Source: Symsagittifera roscoffensis (Eukaryota > Xenacoelomorpha > Acoela > Convolutidae). From it: a DNA stretch of 64,000 bases. The DNA lies in NCBI RefSeq assembly GCF_963678635.1, contig NC_087069.1:21426660-21490659 (forward strand). Reading direction: 5' to 3'. The position numbers were made by a program, and so were the translations under genes. This document shows positions 38,611 to 53,100 of the stretch, in pieces (position 1 is the first letter of the stretch; each line of letters begins with the position of its first letter). Below the pieces are notes generated by a model. It made no database searches and was not told the origin of the DNA. It saw only the letters and a list, made by a program, of their open reading frames with translations.

Positions 38611-41318
38611 TGAAAGATACAAGGTAACAGTGAAAAAAGTTGTGTACAGGAGTTTTTAGATTAAGATCGAACTTATAAGATGTAAAAGGATCATCTCCTG
38701 TTCGAAGAGTTTATGGGGTGAGACCAGACATTAATATTCTAAATTAAGAGGAACTCACAGAAACGCTCGACAACAAGAAAAATGATTTTTTTTTGATATA
38801 GTGAAAGAAACCCCCAAAACAACTCATGCTCTAAGAGAAAACTTAATTTTGGCGAAAATTCATGAAAAAAAATTAAAGAACCAAAATTTATCGTGAACAA
38901 TCTTCAAAATGGTGATTCAGTGCAAAATCACAGAACGATCGATAAAAGTGTATGAATGGGCCCAGCGACAGTATAACTGAGTAGAAAACCTACTGTCATG
39001 TTGAAACACGGGAAACAAACCTTTCAAGCCCATCGCTCTAGCAGAATTTTTTTTCGAAAAACCAAACAACAAAAAATACATAAGAACATCAAGACATGTT
39101 GGTTGTCATGAGTGTGTCATATTGTACAGCAAATTGAAATCAAGTCAAACAAAAGTAGTGCTTAAAGGGTACTGATCATTCATTCCGGGTTCGACCGACA
39201 ACAAAGAGCACCATCAGTTAATTGTTGAACATGTAATCATCAAAGAGCTACTTATCAGGCCAATAGTTTAAAGTTAAAAACTCGTTTACAACAAACATGA
39301 GCAAAGCATTACGGAATCCAATTGATTTCAGGGACAGAACGTGACAGATGCGTACGCAAAAGAATAAGAATGACCCAAAAAGCGCAACCGTGACAAAAAA
39401 AAACAGACGTTGAAAGAAAAAATGAAAGAGAATTTCACTCAACGATTGTTTCAATTCGAATCAGTTATAATTAGTAGCAAAAAGTCGGAAAGACAAAATG
39501 AATTAAAATGAGCAATCACTGCTTTTCGACGCTTTTTTGCATGCAAAATTTGAAGCCTGACAATCTTGAGCTTTTTGTCACACCGAATTCGAAATGCAAG
39601 ATCGTCAATTATTCGATGATTATGCTTGCCTAATTTTGAAATACTGCTATGAACATCCAGATTCACTATAAAGTAGCGCGCAAAATAGGTTAAAAAATCG
39701 AAATCTAGAATTATTTTCAACAAAAAAAAACAGATTAGGCCGCCCCCCCCCCAAAAAAAAACGGAAGTGAAGATGATTAAATCATTCAAAATTTGGCAAC
39801 TAGTCGCAGAAAAAAATTAGCCACACTGAGCAACAACTTTTCTGTATCAAGGTTTACTATTCGACGCTTCGGATGCAATTGCCCGCCGTGGTTATACGTT
39901 TCGAGCGAAACTCTGCTAATGAACTTTCGACGATATGTTTATTTCAGTTTTAATTTCCGTTGATGTCTAGACAGATGCTCTTTTTAATTAAATTTGTCTG
40001 TCCGAACTTTTTGCAACTCTCCATAACAGTAAAATTTCTAAGATAAAAAGCCAAAATTGAAAAAAACTTGGGAATTTTTTTGCCATAGTTGAGATTCTTT
40101 GAAACATCGGTTTACTCGGTCTTCAAGTATATGACATTATTTGTGGACTCATGGGACAAATTATACTAATTAAGGGAGAAAATTGAGTGCGGTGACAGTT
40201 TTTCATTGGACATCAAAAGCAAAAAAACAGGGTACGAAATGACATTTACGAAAATGAGTTAACCGCTGCAAAATAAACATCTGACGAACTGCTGTACTGG
40301 AGGGCGCTTATACACAATTTTGGCCTTGGCAGAAGCTTCAAACACTTAAGAGCGCTTATACAGCACGAGTGTTCACAAATATAATAGAATATCGCCACCG
40401 AAGTTTCGAACACCGAAGTGTAATTCTAGTATCAGAAAAGTAGCCCACATTGGATCACTATAGATAGCCAAAGACATTGACTTACTGTTTGTCCGATAGG
40501 AAAAACAATTCACTGATTGTCTGACGATGTGCATGAACGCAGATAAGTTATTAGATGTGATGAGGTAAGGGCAACAACAATACTTCTCGAAACATGTCTG
40601 GTCCATCTTTTGCGGCACGACAAGTGCATCAAGAAGGCCGAGAGATGTGGAATTTGATTCAAATTACCTGTTCATGGACCTTTCAGATTCTGGCCATGAG
40701 TATGCTACCAGTAGCGATGAAGACATACAGACATGGATAAACCAACAAAACTAACAAGCCAATTAGCTCAATACCACAAGGCAACAGAGACGATGGACGA
40801 ATATACAATAGATAAAAATATCAGGAGCAGGAGAAGAAACTTGAACATAAAGCTCAAAAAGGTGATAGACTCTTTCTTTATCCAAGCTCAGACAAGAAAA
40901 AAAAAAACGCATGTCACTCAATCATTAATTCGGTAGTCGTTCCAAGCTAAACAAAAATCTAGACTAGATATTCAAATCAGGTAGTATACTTTAAACGTGA
41001 TAATTTATGCCATAACCATTGTTGCGACCTTAACTTCTAAAAGAGATAGAGAGAACGAAATGAAAGAGAGCAATAGTCAGTTGAGAGAAATAAGATGCTG
41101 AAAACAGTCGTTATTTTATTATTCCTCTTGAGTGGTTCTAATTTTTTAAATTATTGCATTATTGACCTCCCCAGAAACAATATTACGACCATATTTGACC
41201 TAAATTTTTGAGCCGAAGCCAAGTTTAAAAAACAGCATTAATTAGAGCCGACAAATAGCGTTTTTGGGCTTTTTAAAGGTTATTTTACAGCTGCGTTTGC
41301 TCTTCAGTTAGAAGGTAA
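38611..41318. other. Unassigned 2.7 kb
   Basis: No gene was supported. There is a homopolymer-rich spot near 39740-39765 (runs of C and A). A 21-base word AAACAGTCGTTATTTTATTA occurs near 37943 and again near 41105, hinting at an old repeat flanking or covering this stretch. Confidence 0.4.
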
Positions 41319-41480
41319 CTGGCGCCAAAAGGGTTAACCAAAAGTGAAGTCGGAAATAATGCCAAAACGGATCATTTGGATGGCCAGGGGTTGTTGTCTT
41401 CCAGAAAAAGACATGCATTGGCCTTGAAACCCTCTACACATTTGAATTCACCAGGTTTCAGCCCTTCGATTGATTTTTGA
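41319..41480 (+). CDS. Possible exon fragment left of element 2
   Basis: A 53-codon open stretch (ending LKPSTHLNSPGFSPSIDF-like) has balanced composition unlike the surrounding DNA. It ends at TGA 41478-41480, 85 bp before element 2. No start or clean acceptor was found. It may be a piece of the gene into which element 2 inserted, or chance. Confidence 0.2.
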   Translation: MAPKGLTKSEVGNNAKTDHLDGQGLLSSRKRHALALKPSTHLNSPGFSPSIDF

Positions 41481-41564
41481 AAACGCCAAACTTGTGCTTT
41501 TAAACAAAAAGTGTTTTAAAAGTATTCTTAGGATATATTTTGTCTTAGTTCTATTTCCAGTTAT

Positions 41565-41974
41565 TGAGTTAGGTCCGATGTGGTTAACTCATAGAGTAAT
41601 TTCGGATAGGGTACACCGTCTGCTCGTCACGCTATCTTATTTTCGGCCGGATAGATTCGTGCAACTTCTTAGTCTAATACCGATCCTAATCTTACTCTTA
41701 TACTATCTAGTCTCAGGTTGTTTAACTAGTCTCTGCTAGGCTCAATAGATCTAGGGTATACTGATTTATTGCGGCTGCTGAAGTTCTCTTGGAGAGGCAA
41801 CTAATTTCTAAGTTAAATTCAAATCTCTCTGGTGCTGAAATTACAAGTAATTTCAGCACTTACAAATAAGTGGGTTGTTAGTTAGATGGATCATGATTGG
41901 TTAATATTAAATACTTTACAGTGGTAAAATATCTAATTTATCCAATCATAAAATGTAGTTTAGATCAGGTTCCA
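41565..41974 (-). repeat. 3' LTR of element 2
   Basis: 410 bp, TG...CA. The palindrome around GTGCTGAAATTAC is perfect here. The AATAAA signal seen in element 1 is changed to AATAAATC context by one base downstream. Confidence 0.93.
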
Positions 41975-43566
41975 CCCATCCGGGTTTTTCAGAGTTTTTT
42001 AGAATTGTCTTTCTGCAATTCAAAGGATGGATGATGGACGTTGGTATTTGGCGAACATCATATTTCTTCTGGGTTCTCTTGTTAGAGAAGTTCCAGGATC
42101 AATCGTTGTGTCTTCTTATGACAACGACTGGGTTTTCTCAACAAACTCAAATCTGATTTCAGAATGGTTGGCTATGACAGGTTTTTCTGTTTCATGTAGA
42201 GAACTTCTTTTGTGTTTGACCTTGTCTGGGAATGGCGTGGAGATTGTGCGTGGAGGGGATGCCTGGTTACTCGGATCTGTACGTATACTTGAACATCGAG
42301 GTGGTCATTGGTCTAGTTCAATGAAGTCCTTTTCTGCGAAGTCAAGTCGTACTCTAAATCCTTTGAGTTGTGATTGTGGACGGCATATTGATTGTAGTTG
42401 GCCATTCTTTTTCGAGTGTAGTGGGGTCATTTTGTCTTTGGATGTTCGTCTTTGGTGTTGTATGCTGATCTATATACTGCAAGGTATAATTTACATTTTA
42501 TAAAATTTTTATTAGTTCAGTGTTTTAATTATGATTTTGGTTATTTGTTTTCACAAAAGCTTTTTGTTTTAGTTCGGTTTTTTTGAAGAGTTACTCACCC
42601 TTGAGTACCTCTTATTAAAAATAGAAGTATGGTCACAAAGCATGGATGTAGCGCGGTGGGTTAGGCCGGCTATGGAGCATGCTCAGGACGTCCTCTCTGG
42701 TTGGTTAGGCCAGGAGTGGGAGTATGATTTCGTGCGGTTTCTGTGAGAGGTCCTGTTATGTGATAACGTTTTATGTCGGGTTTGTGGTGGTTTTTCCTAT
42801 GTTTCGTTGGTTGTGTCTTTTTTTCAAAAATCAAATTGTTTTTGGTTTGGGTTTGTCTTTCGACTTTTTTGTGTTTTATTATTTCTTTCTTAGACTTTAT
42901 AATAGTCTTCAAAAGAATAAATTATCCAGTTTTAAACTGGGTTTATCCGGTTTGGGTACCGTTGGTTTCCTTTTCTTAGTCATGCTGTTATTCTATGTGT
43001 TGTGGTGTTTAGTAAGCTGCGTTGGTTAGTTTTGTTTAGTATATAATTTCTTTCCAACCGGGTTAAAGGAAAGTTTGAAACTTGTTATCGTGTGTTAGAG
43101 TTGTTGAGTGTGAAAACTTGAAACTGAAATTCATTATTTAAACAATTCTTCGTGGGCGAGCTGTGCGAGTTTGGATAGAATTCTTGTGCGAGTGAATGAA
43201 AATATCAAAAGTTTAGTACTGCACTTTCGTCTTATCAATTTACTACATAGAATTTCAATGTTACTGCTAGTTTTGGGGAAAAATTAAGTTACAAATTTTC
43301 ATCATTACTAAATTTACTGCTTGTGGGGAAACAATTTATAAATTAATTTACAACATTGGTATGACTTTTATTGAATTTATCTAGTGCAAAATATTAATAG
43401 AGTTTTGAAGAATTTGAAGAAGTTTTCTATTTTTTATTTTTCTTTTGTGTTTTTTGCAGATGATCGTGGGATGAAGACTAAAAATCTAAATGAGACATGG
43501 ATAAAGAATGGTTAGTTTACAATTTGAATTTATTAGTGAAGAATATGTATAAATTATACTTACCTG
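41975..43566. other. 3' untranslated segment of element 2
   Basis: Homologous to 1677-3291. A 158-codon plus-strand open frame at 42027-42503 is not conserved as a frame in element 1. The donor CAG|GTAAGTA after the last ORF is kept at about 43558-43566. Confidence 0.6.
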
Positions 43567-45374
43567 TTAGTCGTCGGGGAAAAAACCGTGGGGGCAGATG
43601 TCGTGTATTATGTTGGAATTTGTTAGTAATTTTGCTAGTATGCGAATGATGTTTTTAGTTTGAAGCAGTGGCCAAAGCAATTGAAGTGCTTTAATAGTTT
43701 TTAGTTCTTCAGTGCCAACTGCAAACTCATAAGGTGTGTTTTGGATGAGATTATATAATTTGTGATTGTATTTTGTGTTGTGGATGAATTCTAATATTGG
43801 GATTTCTATAGGTTGAATAAATTCATGTGGGATAAGGAAGGGTCTGGATTCTTCTGCGTTAAGGGTCTTCGTGATGGGACAAAAAATATACATTTGGGTT
43901 ATGGGATCATAATTGCGAAGAATACCGTGAAGGTTAGTATCTTTGATGCAATATGTGAAGTTAAGACAAAATGGTGAAGTGTATTTAGAGTTAATAAACT
44001 GAAAACGGTGGTGTGGTTGTCTTGATGGAGTGTGCAGGTCAAAATGATTTTGTATGAAGCGATAGTATGTATATGTGTGGGTTTGTTTAGTGCGTAACAT
44101 AATGTCGTGTGAGCAGTGCAAATCGCGTTCATGTGGTGCAGGGAAATTAAAGGTTAGTGAAAATAATTGAAATCTTTCTTTAAAACTTTCGTAAGCTTGC
44201 ATGTCGGTTAGTGCTTCAGAAATGACGTGGTCGAATTTGCGATCAAATTTATTGAGTGTAAATACATATGGTGTTTTGATGAAGAATTTTTCTGTGATTT
44301 GTGGGTTAGCGAAGCGATCATCATCTAAAAATTGGTCTTGGTTAGCTCGGATGATGTTATGATCGTAATATTCTAGCGTATATTCGTTAGCTCGGGGTGC
44401 AGTGTATGTTTTTAGTGACTTTTTACATCCTATATAAGTAAAATGTCTATGTGTTAGTGGTGTGGTGAGTCGGTATAGCATATCTTGATTTCTTTCTATA
44501 TCGATGTGAGTATTAGATAATGGTAGGCAAAGGGGATTAGTAAAATGATAATATGATGTCCAATGAAGTGTAGGCATTAAAACATGTTCGTCTACAAAGC
44601 TACGTGTGTCGTTAGTGTCATGAGGGGTGTTTAAAGTATACTGTGGAAATGAAGGTAGGGTGATTGTTAAAAAATCTTTCGTGTTAGTGTGATTTGGATG
44701 AGCAATATATTCACGGGCTGTTCCTGGTTTTGTTGGAAATGGATGATTTGGGAATTTTCTTTTGAAAGTGCGATAAGCTCTATTAGTGCTATTTGATGAT
44801 TCGGTGGGTGTGGCTGATGGTGCTAATGATGCGGTATAAGCCGAAGAGAGTGTAGGGGTAGGTGGGTTTGATGATTCTATTGTGGCTGAAATCTGATTTA
44901 TAGTGGGGGTGTCAAGGTGGAAGGGTTTTTGTTGTAGGGTGATAAAATTATCTAGTTCTTGGGAGATTTGGGGAGTATCTGGAGAATTGGATGATCGGTC
45001 TGAATGAAATGAAGAGTAGGTTGGGGTGACTTGGGAAGCGTAAGAGGGTGTAGAAATGGATGGTAGTGGGTTATTTGGTGGGATTGGTTGAAAAGGGGTG
45101 TTGAAAAAATTGTGGAGTTGGTTTGAAAATTATTGGATGGAGATGGTTCAGAGTCTGCAAAATCATCAGGGGTTTCAATATTAGGGTTATTGAGTTGTGA
45201 AATGGAGTATAAAACTGAAATATGTGAATTAGTGTCTGAATTCATGCCTGATGTTATATTACTGGTTGGGAAATTGGGTGGCGGGAAAGCAAAAAGTGGA
45301 ATTATTGTAATTGGAGTGTTGAGGTTGGTTGGGTGGGAATTTGAGCGGTGTAGGGATCCAAGTTGTCGGCTCAT
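43567..45374 (-). pseudogene. Element 2 copy of the 597-residue ORF, frameshifted
   Basis: The start ATG keeps its ATGA overlap (45371-45374). The frame shifts near 45115 and is broken up to about 44580, after which 336 codons are open and closely match element 1. Confidence 0.85.
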
Positions 45375-47992
45375 CGTGGGCTAAAAAAATTATTATTTTG
45401 AGACTGAAAAGCGGTGGTATGGGGTTGTTCTATAATTTGTTCATATGTATTTTCATCTTGTGAATGATGTGTCATTATATGTTGAATGGGACTTTGTGAT
45501 ATGGTTGGTCTGAAATTTGGATTATGTGTTATTGCTAAATTTCGAAAATTTCGTGGGACTAGGGATAATGGATGGTTATGTGGTAGGGGTGGTAACTGTG
45601 GTGCTGTAGGCGTTATTTCTACATTGTTATGTTCTTCGTCGTATGTGTTCTGTCTTGTTGCTATTTTTGTGTTGTATTCTTTTATTTGTGCGTCTAAAAG
45701 AATTTTGTTTATTAATGATGAAAAAATTCCAAAGAATCCTGCAAATAGTATGCGTGCTACACTTGCTTGTCTATTGACTTGTGTGTGTATAGCACATGTG
45801 TTATAGATTCCTTTTAAAAGTGAAAAAAGAAATCCTATAAAGTTAAACATTGCGTATAGAATAGTCAACTTTTCTAAGATGTAATAGGGCCATCCTAGAA
45901 AATCAACAATTTCATTTTTTAGTGTAACAAAGCTAAAAATATTTATAGGTGAGATATCTTGTGGTCGGTATTTTTCACCGTTTAGATATATATAGTCTTT
46001 AATGTCTTTAAAATATCCGCTATAAACTTGTGTATAAATATCTGCAAATCCTGCGGTTTCGGCAAGTTTGCGTAAGTTTTGGTCAATTGATTGTCTTTGT
46101 ATAGTGTCCATTTGTGTTAATAATTCTAGGAATTGTTGTGTTCTAATGTGATGTTGAATATCGGATTTTGTATATATTCCAATTGATTGTAAGTCGATAT
46201 TTGGGTTTCGAGCAATAGCTCTAATGCTTTCTGGTGAAATTTTTTTAATTGGTTTTATTAATGTAGGGTATGGTGTAAGAAGGTAGTACTTTTCTTCGTC
46301 GGGGTTTAATTGTACGACGTTATGGCTATTTTCTGATCCACATGGAACTGCGGTATCCCAGAAATAGGTTCGTCTTGAAAGTGTGTCAACGAAATGTACT
46401 TTATTCTTATAAAAGATAGGGATTCTTTTATAGCATCGTTTATCTTCAAAAACATATAGTGGTGATACTTTTTTGGTACAGGTATAAAACCATAAAATGT
46501 TTCCTGCGTAGTCTAAAAAATTTGATATATTTCCTGATAGTAAATATCCTGCGTAGGGTTTTTTTTAGTACTGCTAGTGCTAGTGATTGTAAGATTTGTG
46601 TTCTTTCTAAGTCGCATAGTTGGTGAAGTGTTTCTTATTCAGAGAGTGACATTTCTTAAAAAATTCGGCTAATTGTGTAGTCTAATTTCATATCTAAGTG
46701 AATAACGTAGTGGATATTACCGAAAAATGTACTATTCATTAGTGATAATTCTTGTAAACGTGTGCTTCTAGTGTCATGGGGCTTTAGATGTCCACCAGGT
46801 TGACCTTTACTTTTTTTGAAAATTAACTGGTATATATGATGTTCCTTCATTTATAGGATGACTTGTGGCGTATGGGTCGATTTTTATTTTTCCAGTAGTC
46901 ATGTCGAATCCTTTTTCGTATTCAACTAATATTTCGGAGTATTGTGTTTTGTGAAGTGGGTTTCTGTATTTACATGCAAGTTCTGTTTCTTGATATATTT
47001 GAAAACGTGTCAATTTATTTTCTATATTGTGTATGTTTCTAAAATTAGAACTTATTTTTCGTAATGGATTTACTTGTTCATATGGAATTGATTGTATAAA
47101 ATAAATTTCGTGAAATTTTATCATTCGAGCGTGTATTTTTACTACTTGAAATGTTGTACATGTGTCTTCGGGGAACCAAACAATTGTTGCTTGTGTTCGT
47201 GTTGTAGGGTCAAAATAGCCTTGATCGCTTTTACAAGGTAATCTAATTCCTTGATAGATCATTGTGTTGTCAGATAAATCGCGTGTGAGTTGTATTTTTT
47301 CGAGTTGTTTTTTTCCAATCGAAAAACATTATTTCTTGATATCCTTTATTTTTTGTGTCTGCTTTGCAGTTTGATGGGTTATTTATACCAATGTGTGGTA
47401 TCCAGTGTTTATCGTGTACGTCATAAGTTAATCTTCCGTGTGCGCCGTTGTATGGGTATTTTTCATCTAGTTTTATATGTCCTTGATATCTTTCAAGTTC
47501 TGCTTGATGTACAGAATCTGCAAAAACTTGGAAATATATTAGCTTTCTATCTGTGTTTTTATTTCTTGTGATATTTAGTCTGAGTAACTCGTTTTTACAA
47601 TCTTCGGGATTGAGATGTAAACGTCGTTCGATATTACTCTGGTAGAATGATTCGTGGTCAATTCGGTTTTTATTTCCATTTGAGACTTGTGAACAATGTA
47701 CTTTCTTTTCAGAAAATGTTGCTGTGAATTTATATCCTATAATTGTTGTTGCTCGGGCTTTTGAATAAAGTGTCGCTATTACATTTGTAGTTTCTATAGC
47801 TTGTGGTTCTGTTTCGCATTGTGATACTTGATTTATTGCATATTTGTGTAGTGTTTTTTGTTCATTTTCTTCACAACCGTAATGTGTTACTAATAAATCT
47901 TGGGGTCCTGTGCGGGGGGAAGGATTTATGTTCTGGTTGGAGATTACTAGAAAAAGGAGTTCGAGAAAAATTAATATTTTTAGAATATACAT
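45371..47992 (-). pseudogene. env-like: Element 2 envelope-like gene, broken
   Basis: Retains the signal peptide and start (47992), with frame breaks near 47270-47300, 46820 and 46560-46660 and a further open C-terminal 246 codons from 46111. Membrane segments and the Pro/Asn-rich tail are conserved. Confidence 0.85.
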
Positions 47993-49133
47993 GTGTATGA
48001 TAATCCTGAGTATGGGTTATAAAATGTGATGTAACCAATTGTCTTTTTGGTATATCTGTCGTATTTGTATATTACTTCAGTTGTTATAAATGGTGGTGGT
48101 GGTGATTGAGCTGTTATATTTGGTGGGTTTAATGGGTAGGGATGTTGAGCAAGGTTGTTTAGTTTAACCGTGATTTCAAATTTTAATTGTAGACTATTTT
48201 GTTGGAGTATTTGGATGTTATGATCACGAATGTCTTCGTGGATGTCTTGTCCATATTGTAATCTATTGAGTGCCCAGTTGTGGAGTCGGTTACTTTCTGG
48301 GTGTTGTCCAAATAATGGTGGAGGTGCTGTGAATGTATTCCAGTCTAGTCTCAAAGGAATATTTGTTGATGATTGTTCTCGATATCTAGCGTCGAGGTTA
48401 ATTGGGAAATTTGAGTTAAAAGGCGTTGGTGAAATCTGGCTTATTGATGGTGTTGATGGTAGTGATAATGTTTCTGGTAGTGATGAGGATGTTGTTGTAT
48501 CCGTAGAAATATCTATTGGATCATTGATTAAATTTGGTTCACCTTGTGTGAATGATTGTGTTGTCCAATATGGTGGTCAAGATGTTTGGTTTGGGGGCTT
48601 AAAGGGATTTTCACGTATTTGTTCAGATGTTGGTGTTGAACCTAAGTAATCCGAGGGTAGGCTTGAGGTGCTACGTTGTGAAGGAAGCGTAGGGGTTTCT
48701 GGTAATATACCAATGGGGTTTTCTGGAGTACTTTGTGATGGGGATTGGGGTATATCAAAATGAACTCGGGGGTTTGAAAATTTGTGTTTCGTCGAGGATG
48801 TATAATTTGTCTATTTATTTCAACTGTATTTTGATTTTGACTAAGATTTCGTATTCTACTTAATTCTTGTGGTAGTGTTGGGTATAAGTTATATGTTGGT
48901 TCACTTAGAGGTGCTTGTCGTTGAACTGGTTCTAGTGGTTCAGATAAGCGAGCGTGTCGTTCTTCAAAGGTATAGGGGTTATCTTGGAAAGAAATTCGTG
49001 TAGATGTTTGGGGGTTTTGGGTAGTTGTAGCTGGTGTTGGGTTTTCTTGGGATGATGTCGGTGAAGACTGACTGTGTGATTGTTGGTTAGCAATTTTTGA
49101 TGGTTTTTGATCTATTTCATTTAGTGAAAACAT
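47980..49133 (-). pseudogene. Element 2 proline/serine-rich ORF with ATG but frameshifted
   Basis: Begins ATG at 49133, which overlaps the end of small ORF b. A single-base deletion near 48768-48774 breaks the frame. The last 124 codons (to 47980) are open and overlap the env-like start by 13 bp, as in element 1. Confidence 0.75.
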
Positions 49134-49535
49134 TTATGTTTATTGTAGTACTCTTCAAGAAAAAGGATTAGGAGAATTGTTGCTGGGGCGAATGTGATGA
49201 TTGCTTTTTTATACATTTGCATATTGTCAAGATGAGGGATGATAGAAATGTTATAAAAATTACAAATAGTAAAAAAATATCGGTTCTACTAAAAATGGTT
49301 CGTATCATTTAGATAAGTTTTGTGAATCGTACCTGTGGATATAGTCAAAAGCTTTTTAAAGTTGGAGGTATAGTTCAAATATGGAATAGAAAATTTAAAA
49401 AATATTGCAAAAAATGATTAAGATTATTATAAAAGCTTCAAAGGTATCAAAAAGAAATATGATTAAAAGTTTAAATATCGTTAAAAAGTTTATGAGAATG
49501 TTAAAAATTATGTTGACTGGTCGAGAGAAGAGCAT
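49134..49535 (-). pseudogene. Element 2 small hydrophobic ORFs a and b, broken
   Basis: ORF a starts at 49535 and has a premature stop after about 45 codons. ORF b starts in the ATGA at 49305-49308 and is frameshifted at a shortened T-run after 35 codons. Hydrophobic character is conserved in both. Confidence 0.5.
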
Positions 49536-50134
49536 TTAAGAAATGGCTTCTCGATCGAATATTTTTTGTTGTTTGAGGCAATTTTCAAGTGTGGTCGAAT
49601 CATTTATTGGTTTTTTGACAAGTGGGTTGAGTTTTGTGAAAAATTGTTGGGGGCGAATTTTATGGTGATCGGGAGGTCTTCTTTTTCTTTATTTTTATTT
49701 GTCAAGTGATCTGGGGTATTTTTGAGTTTTGGATACTTTAGGCTAATTAAAATGGTCGTTCTTTTACTTTAGGCTAATTTAACATATTTGTTTGGAGGGT
49801 ATTTGAGGTCTGAGTTGGGGAAATATTGTTGATCTTTGGGTTATTAGATAAGGGAGGGTTGAAATATTATGGTGATATTTATTTTAGTTGTCAAGTTGGA
49901 ATGGTTTGCTTATTTTTGACCTGGAGGTCGCAAGGTTATAGTTATAGATATGCCTGGAGTTTAATATCTTTCGTCTAGTTGGTTTGTGTTAGAGTTATAG
50001 AAGGTGACGGATTGGATGAATCCTATTGGCTAATTTTGAACTAGAATCGTTTCGTGTCTGTCAGCATGTTATTTTTAAAAATGAAAGTTAAAAATGTTTC
50101 AGAGGTGCAAAGATTATCAAATGTAAAATTAAAG

Positions 50135-53100
50135 CTGTTTTTGAAATTCAACTTTCTTTAATATTTTAGATTGTGGGATGAATGTTTTATGGTTTTTGCG
50201 TGGTTGATTTCTAAGTCGTGATGACTCTCTATGTTCTGATTTGTCGATTTGTTCTTGGGGTATAATTTTTTCTGTCATTTTTTTATTTTTTTTTTCTTTT
50301 TGGGGATTATTTTTTTCTAGCTTTTTTGTATTGTGTTTTATTGTAGTTGATTTTTTATTTTGGTTTTCGGGATGAATGTCATGTTGGTCTTTTGTTTCAT
50401 TTTCTGTATGTGGGTTGTTTTGAATAACTTTTAAACCTGTGAAAGAATATTATTGAGTTAGTTCGCGTAGTGCGTATTCTTTTGGGTAATTAAGTAGTAG
50501 ATTGTTTCGATGTTGAACAATTTCTTTTTGTTCTGAGTCGGTGATTTTATATGTGACATCAGTGGGTTTGGCAATTATTTGGTATGGTCCTTTACAAAGG
50601 GGTTGTTTTTTTTAGAGATTCCTTTTTGAGTGTTAAAATTGGGTATTAAAACAAATGTTCCAATTTTTAAATCGGAGGCTGGTGTAAAGCGTGAATTTAT
50701 TTGTTCATTAATGTTTTGCCTTTGTAACAACTTTTTTGTTACTTTTTGGTAAATTTCATTGTGTTTTTTATCTCTGCTTAAAATCCATTCAGTGTGTGTA
50801 CCGGAGGCTAATTTAAGAATTTGTGGGTGATGAAAATGATCTTCATCATGTGTGTGTAAAGGTAGGTTATAACAAATTGAGTCTTTATTCGGTTGACAAT
50901 GGCTTTGTGCATTTTTATGAGAGTTTGCTGTAAACATAATTGATTTGCGTGGCTTTTGATTAAAAACCATTTCATATGGTGAAATTCCTAGAGTTGTCGT
51001 GATTTGTGAATTATATGCCAAGGGAAATAGTTTTACATCTGCTGACCATTCGGTGTATCTTGTATCATTTCCATTGATGATACATCTAAGATATTCTTGT
51101 AGTGAACGGTTCATACCTTCGACTAAGCCGTTTGTCCAAGGTGCATGAGATGTACGTGGTTTGTGTTTGATGTTATATAAATGACATAATGTGATGATTT
51201 CATTATTTATGAATTCTGTGCCGTTGTCTGTAACTAAAATTTCTGGTAGTCCGAATTTGGCTATCCAGTGTTCATAAAGTGTTGTGTAAGCGTAATAAGC
51301 GTTACAATGTGGTACTGGGTTAAGTGCTACATAATGTGTAAATGCGTCAACATTTACCATAATGTAGGAGTTTCCTTCGGATGATGGTGAAATTGGTCCT
51401 TTTGTATCAAATGAAATCCGGTGGTTAAAGTACAAACTTTGTCCTTTAAAATCTTGTTTTTGTGCTATTTGTTTTTGATTTGGATAAGGTTTATTAAGCT
51501 GACATACTATACAATCATTGCATAGTACTTTTATCCAAATTTGGGAAATAAAAGTTTTGTATGAAATTTGAATATGTTTTCTCTGATCCAGAGTGTCCTT
51601 TAATGTTTTGTGTATGTGAAATGTTAAAAGCTATGAGAATCATACTTAAAGGGAGACAGGGAACTGTCGATTCATTTAATTGGTATTCTAGAAGGTCTGT
51701 GTTTTCATTAATTATTGTATTGTTGAATTTTCGAAAATATCGGAGGAGTGTTTTATTTCCTAAAATTGTGGTATCTAATTTTACGGGTTTAGTTTTATAT
51801 TTGTGCCATGATTTTAGTTCTCTAATTACTGGGTCAAGATTTTGACATTGTTCCAAGGTTTTAATTGTAATTTTTTTCTGTTGGAAGGAGAAAAATGTTT
51901 TCAATTTCTAATTTAGATAAAGGAATTGCGTCAAGTGGGTCATGGAGGTCAAAAACTTAATTTATTGTGTATTTTGAATCGTTTGTTTGTGGTCCTGATA
52001 ATTTTATTTCATCAGTTAGATTTTCTTTTTCAATTAACGGACAAAGGTCTTTTTTATGCGAGTGTTGTTTTACTCTTTTTTGTTGGGTGTTATTTTTTAT
52101 CCATTGTGAATATGGAATTGGTTTGAAAGTTGATTTTCCAAGTAGATCAACTTCGTAGTGGTTATTTTGGCAATCTAAATAAAGTGGGAAGTGTTGTAGA
52201 TTATTTATCTGTGATTGCTCAACGTCAGTTTTTACTGCATATTTGCATTCTTGTCGGGGTGATGTTTCGTTTTCTGCAAGGTAAAATTTTATATCTTTGG
52301 GTATTTCAACTGTAGTTTTACGTGTAAGTAATTCAGGTGGTGTATTTCGACTTAATGTGTCTGGTAATGCAAGATTCTTTCCTGCTGTCCAAACTATATG
52401 TAAGTTTGGAAATTTTATTAGAATTAATTGAAATCTGTACACTCGGTGATTTGGATTGGATTTTTGTGTAAAGAGAAAAATGATTGGTTTGTGATCTGTG
52501 AATAGAACTGTTGGATGTTTTGATCCAAGTATCAGAAATTCATATTCTGTAAGTGTATAGATTATGGCTGTACATTCTCTCATTAGGGTTGAGAGTCTTA
52601 GCTCTGCTTGAGTGTATAATCGAGAATTTGCTGATATAAGGTTCATTTTGTTTGTACCATTGTGTGATTGTAATAACGCTGCGCCGATGCCAAAACTTGA
52701 AGCATCGCACATTGCATAGAATGGTTGATTTGGGTCTGGAATTGTATTCGAAATTTGTTCAGTTAGGAGTTTTTTAAATTCTTCAAATCGTGTTTGATGT
52801 TCTGTATTCCATTCAAAATTATTTTGTTGTCTGAGTATATTATAGAATGGTCTTAAGTATAATAGCATTTTATAGACGTATTTGCTTAAACAATTTAACA
52901 TTCCAAGGAATTATTGGATTTTTGTTTGTTTGTTGGTGGTTGAAGCTTCTGAATAGCATCAATGCGTGATTTTAATGGAGTGATTGTTTTTCTTTCTATA
53001 TTGTGTCCTAAGAATTTAACTCGTGTTAAGAAGAAGTGTGATTTATTGGGAGCGGCCTTCAGATTTTCGTTCTGAAGTATTTTGTGATAGTGTTCTAAAA

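Noticed and set aside
39735..39770. Runs of C and A as a possible polypurine or telomere-like tract
   Set aside because: Simple homopolymers without a repeat unit or element boundary.
42027..42503. 158-codon plus-strand open frame in the 3' region of element 2
   Set aside because: The homologous part of element 1 has different frames and stops, so the frame is not conserved.
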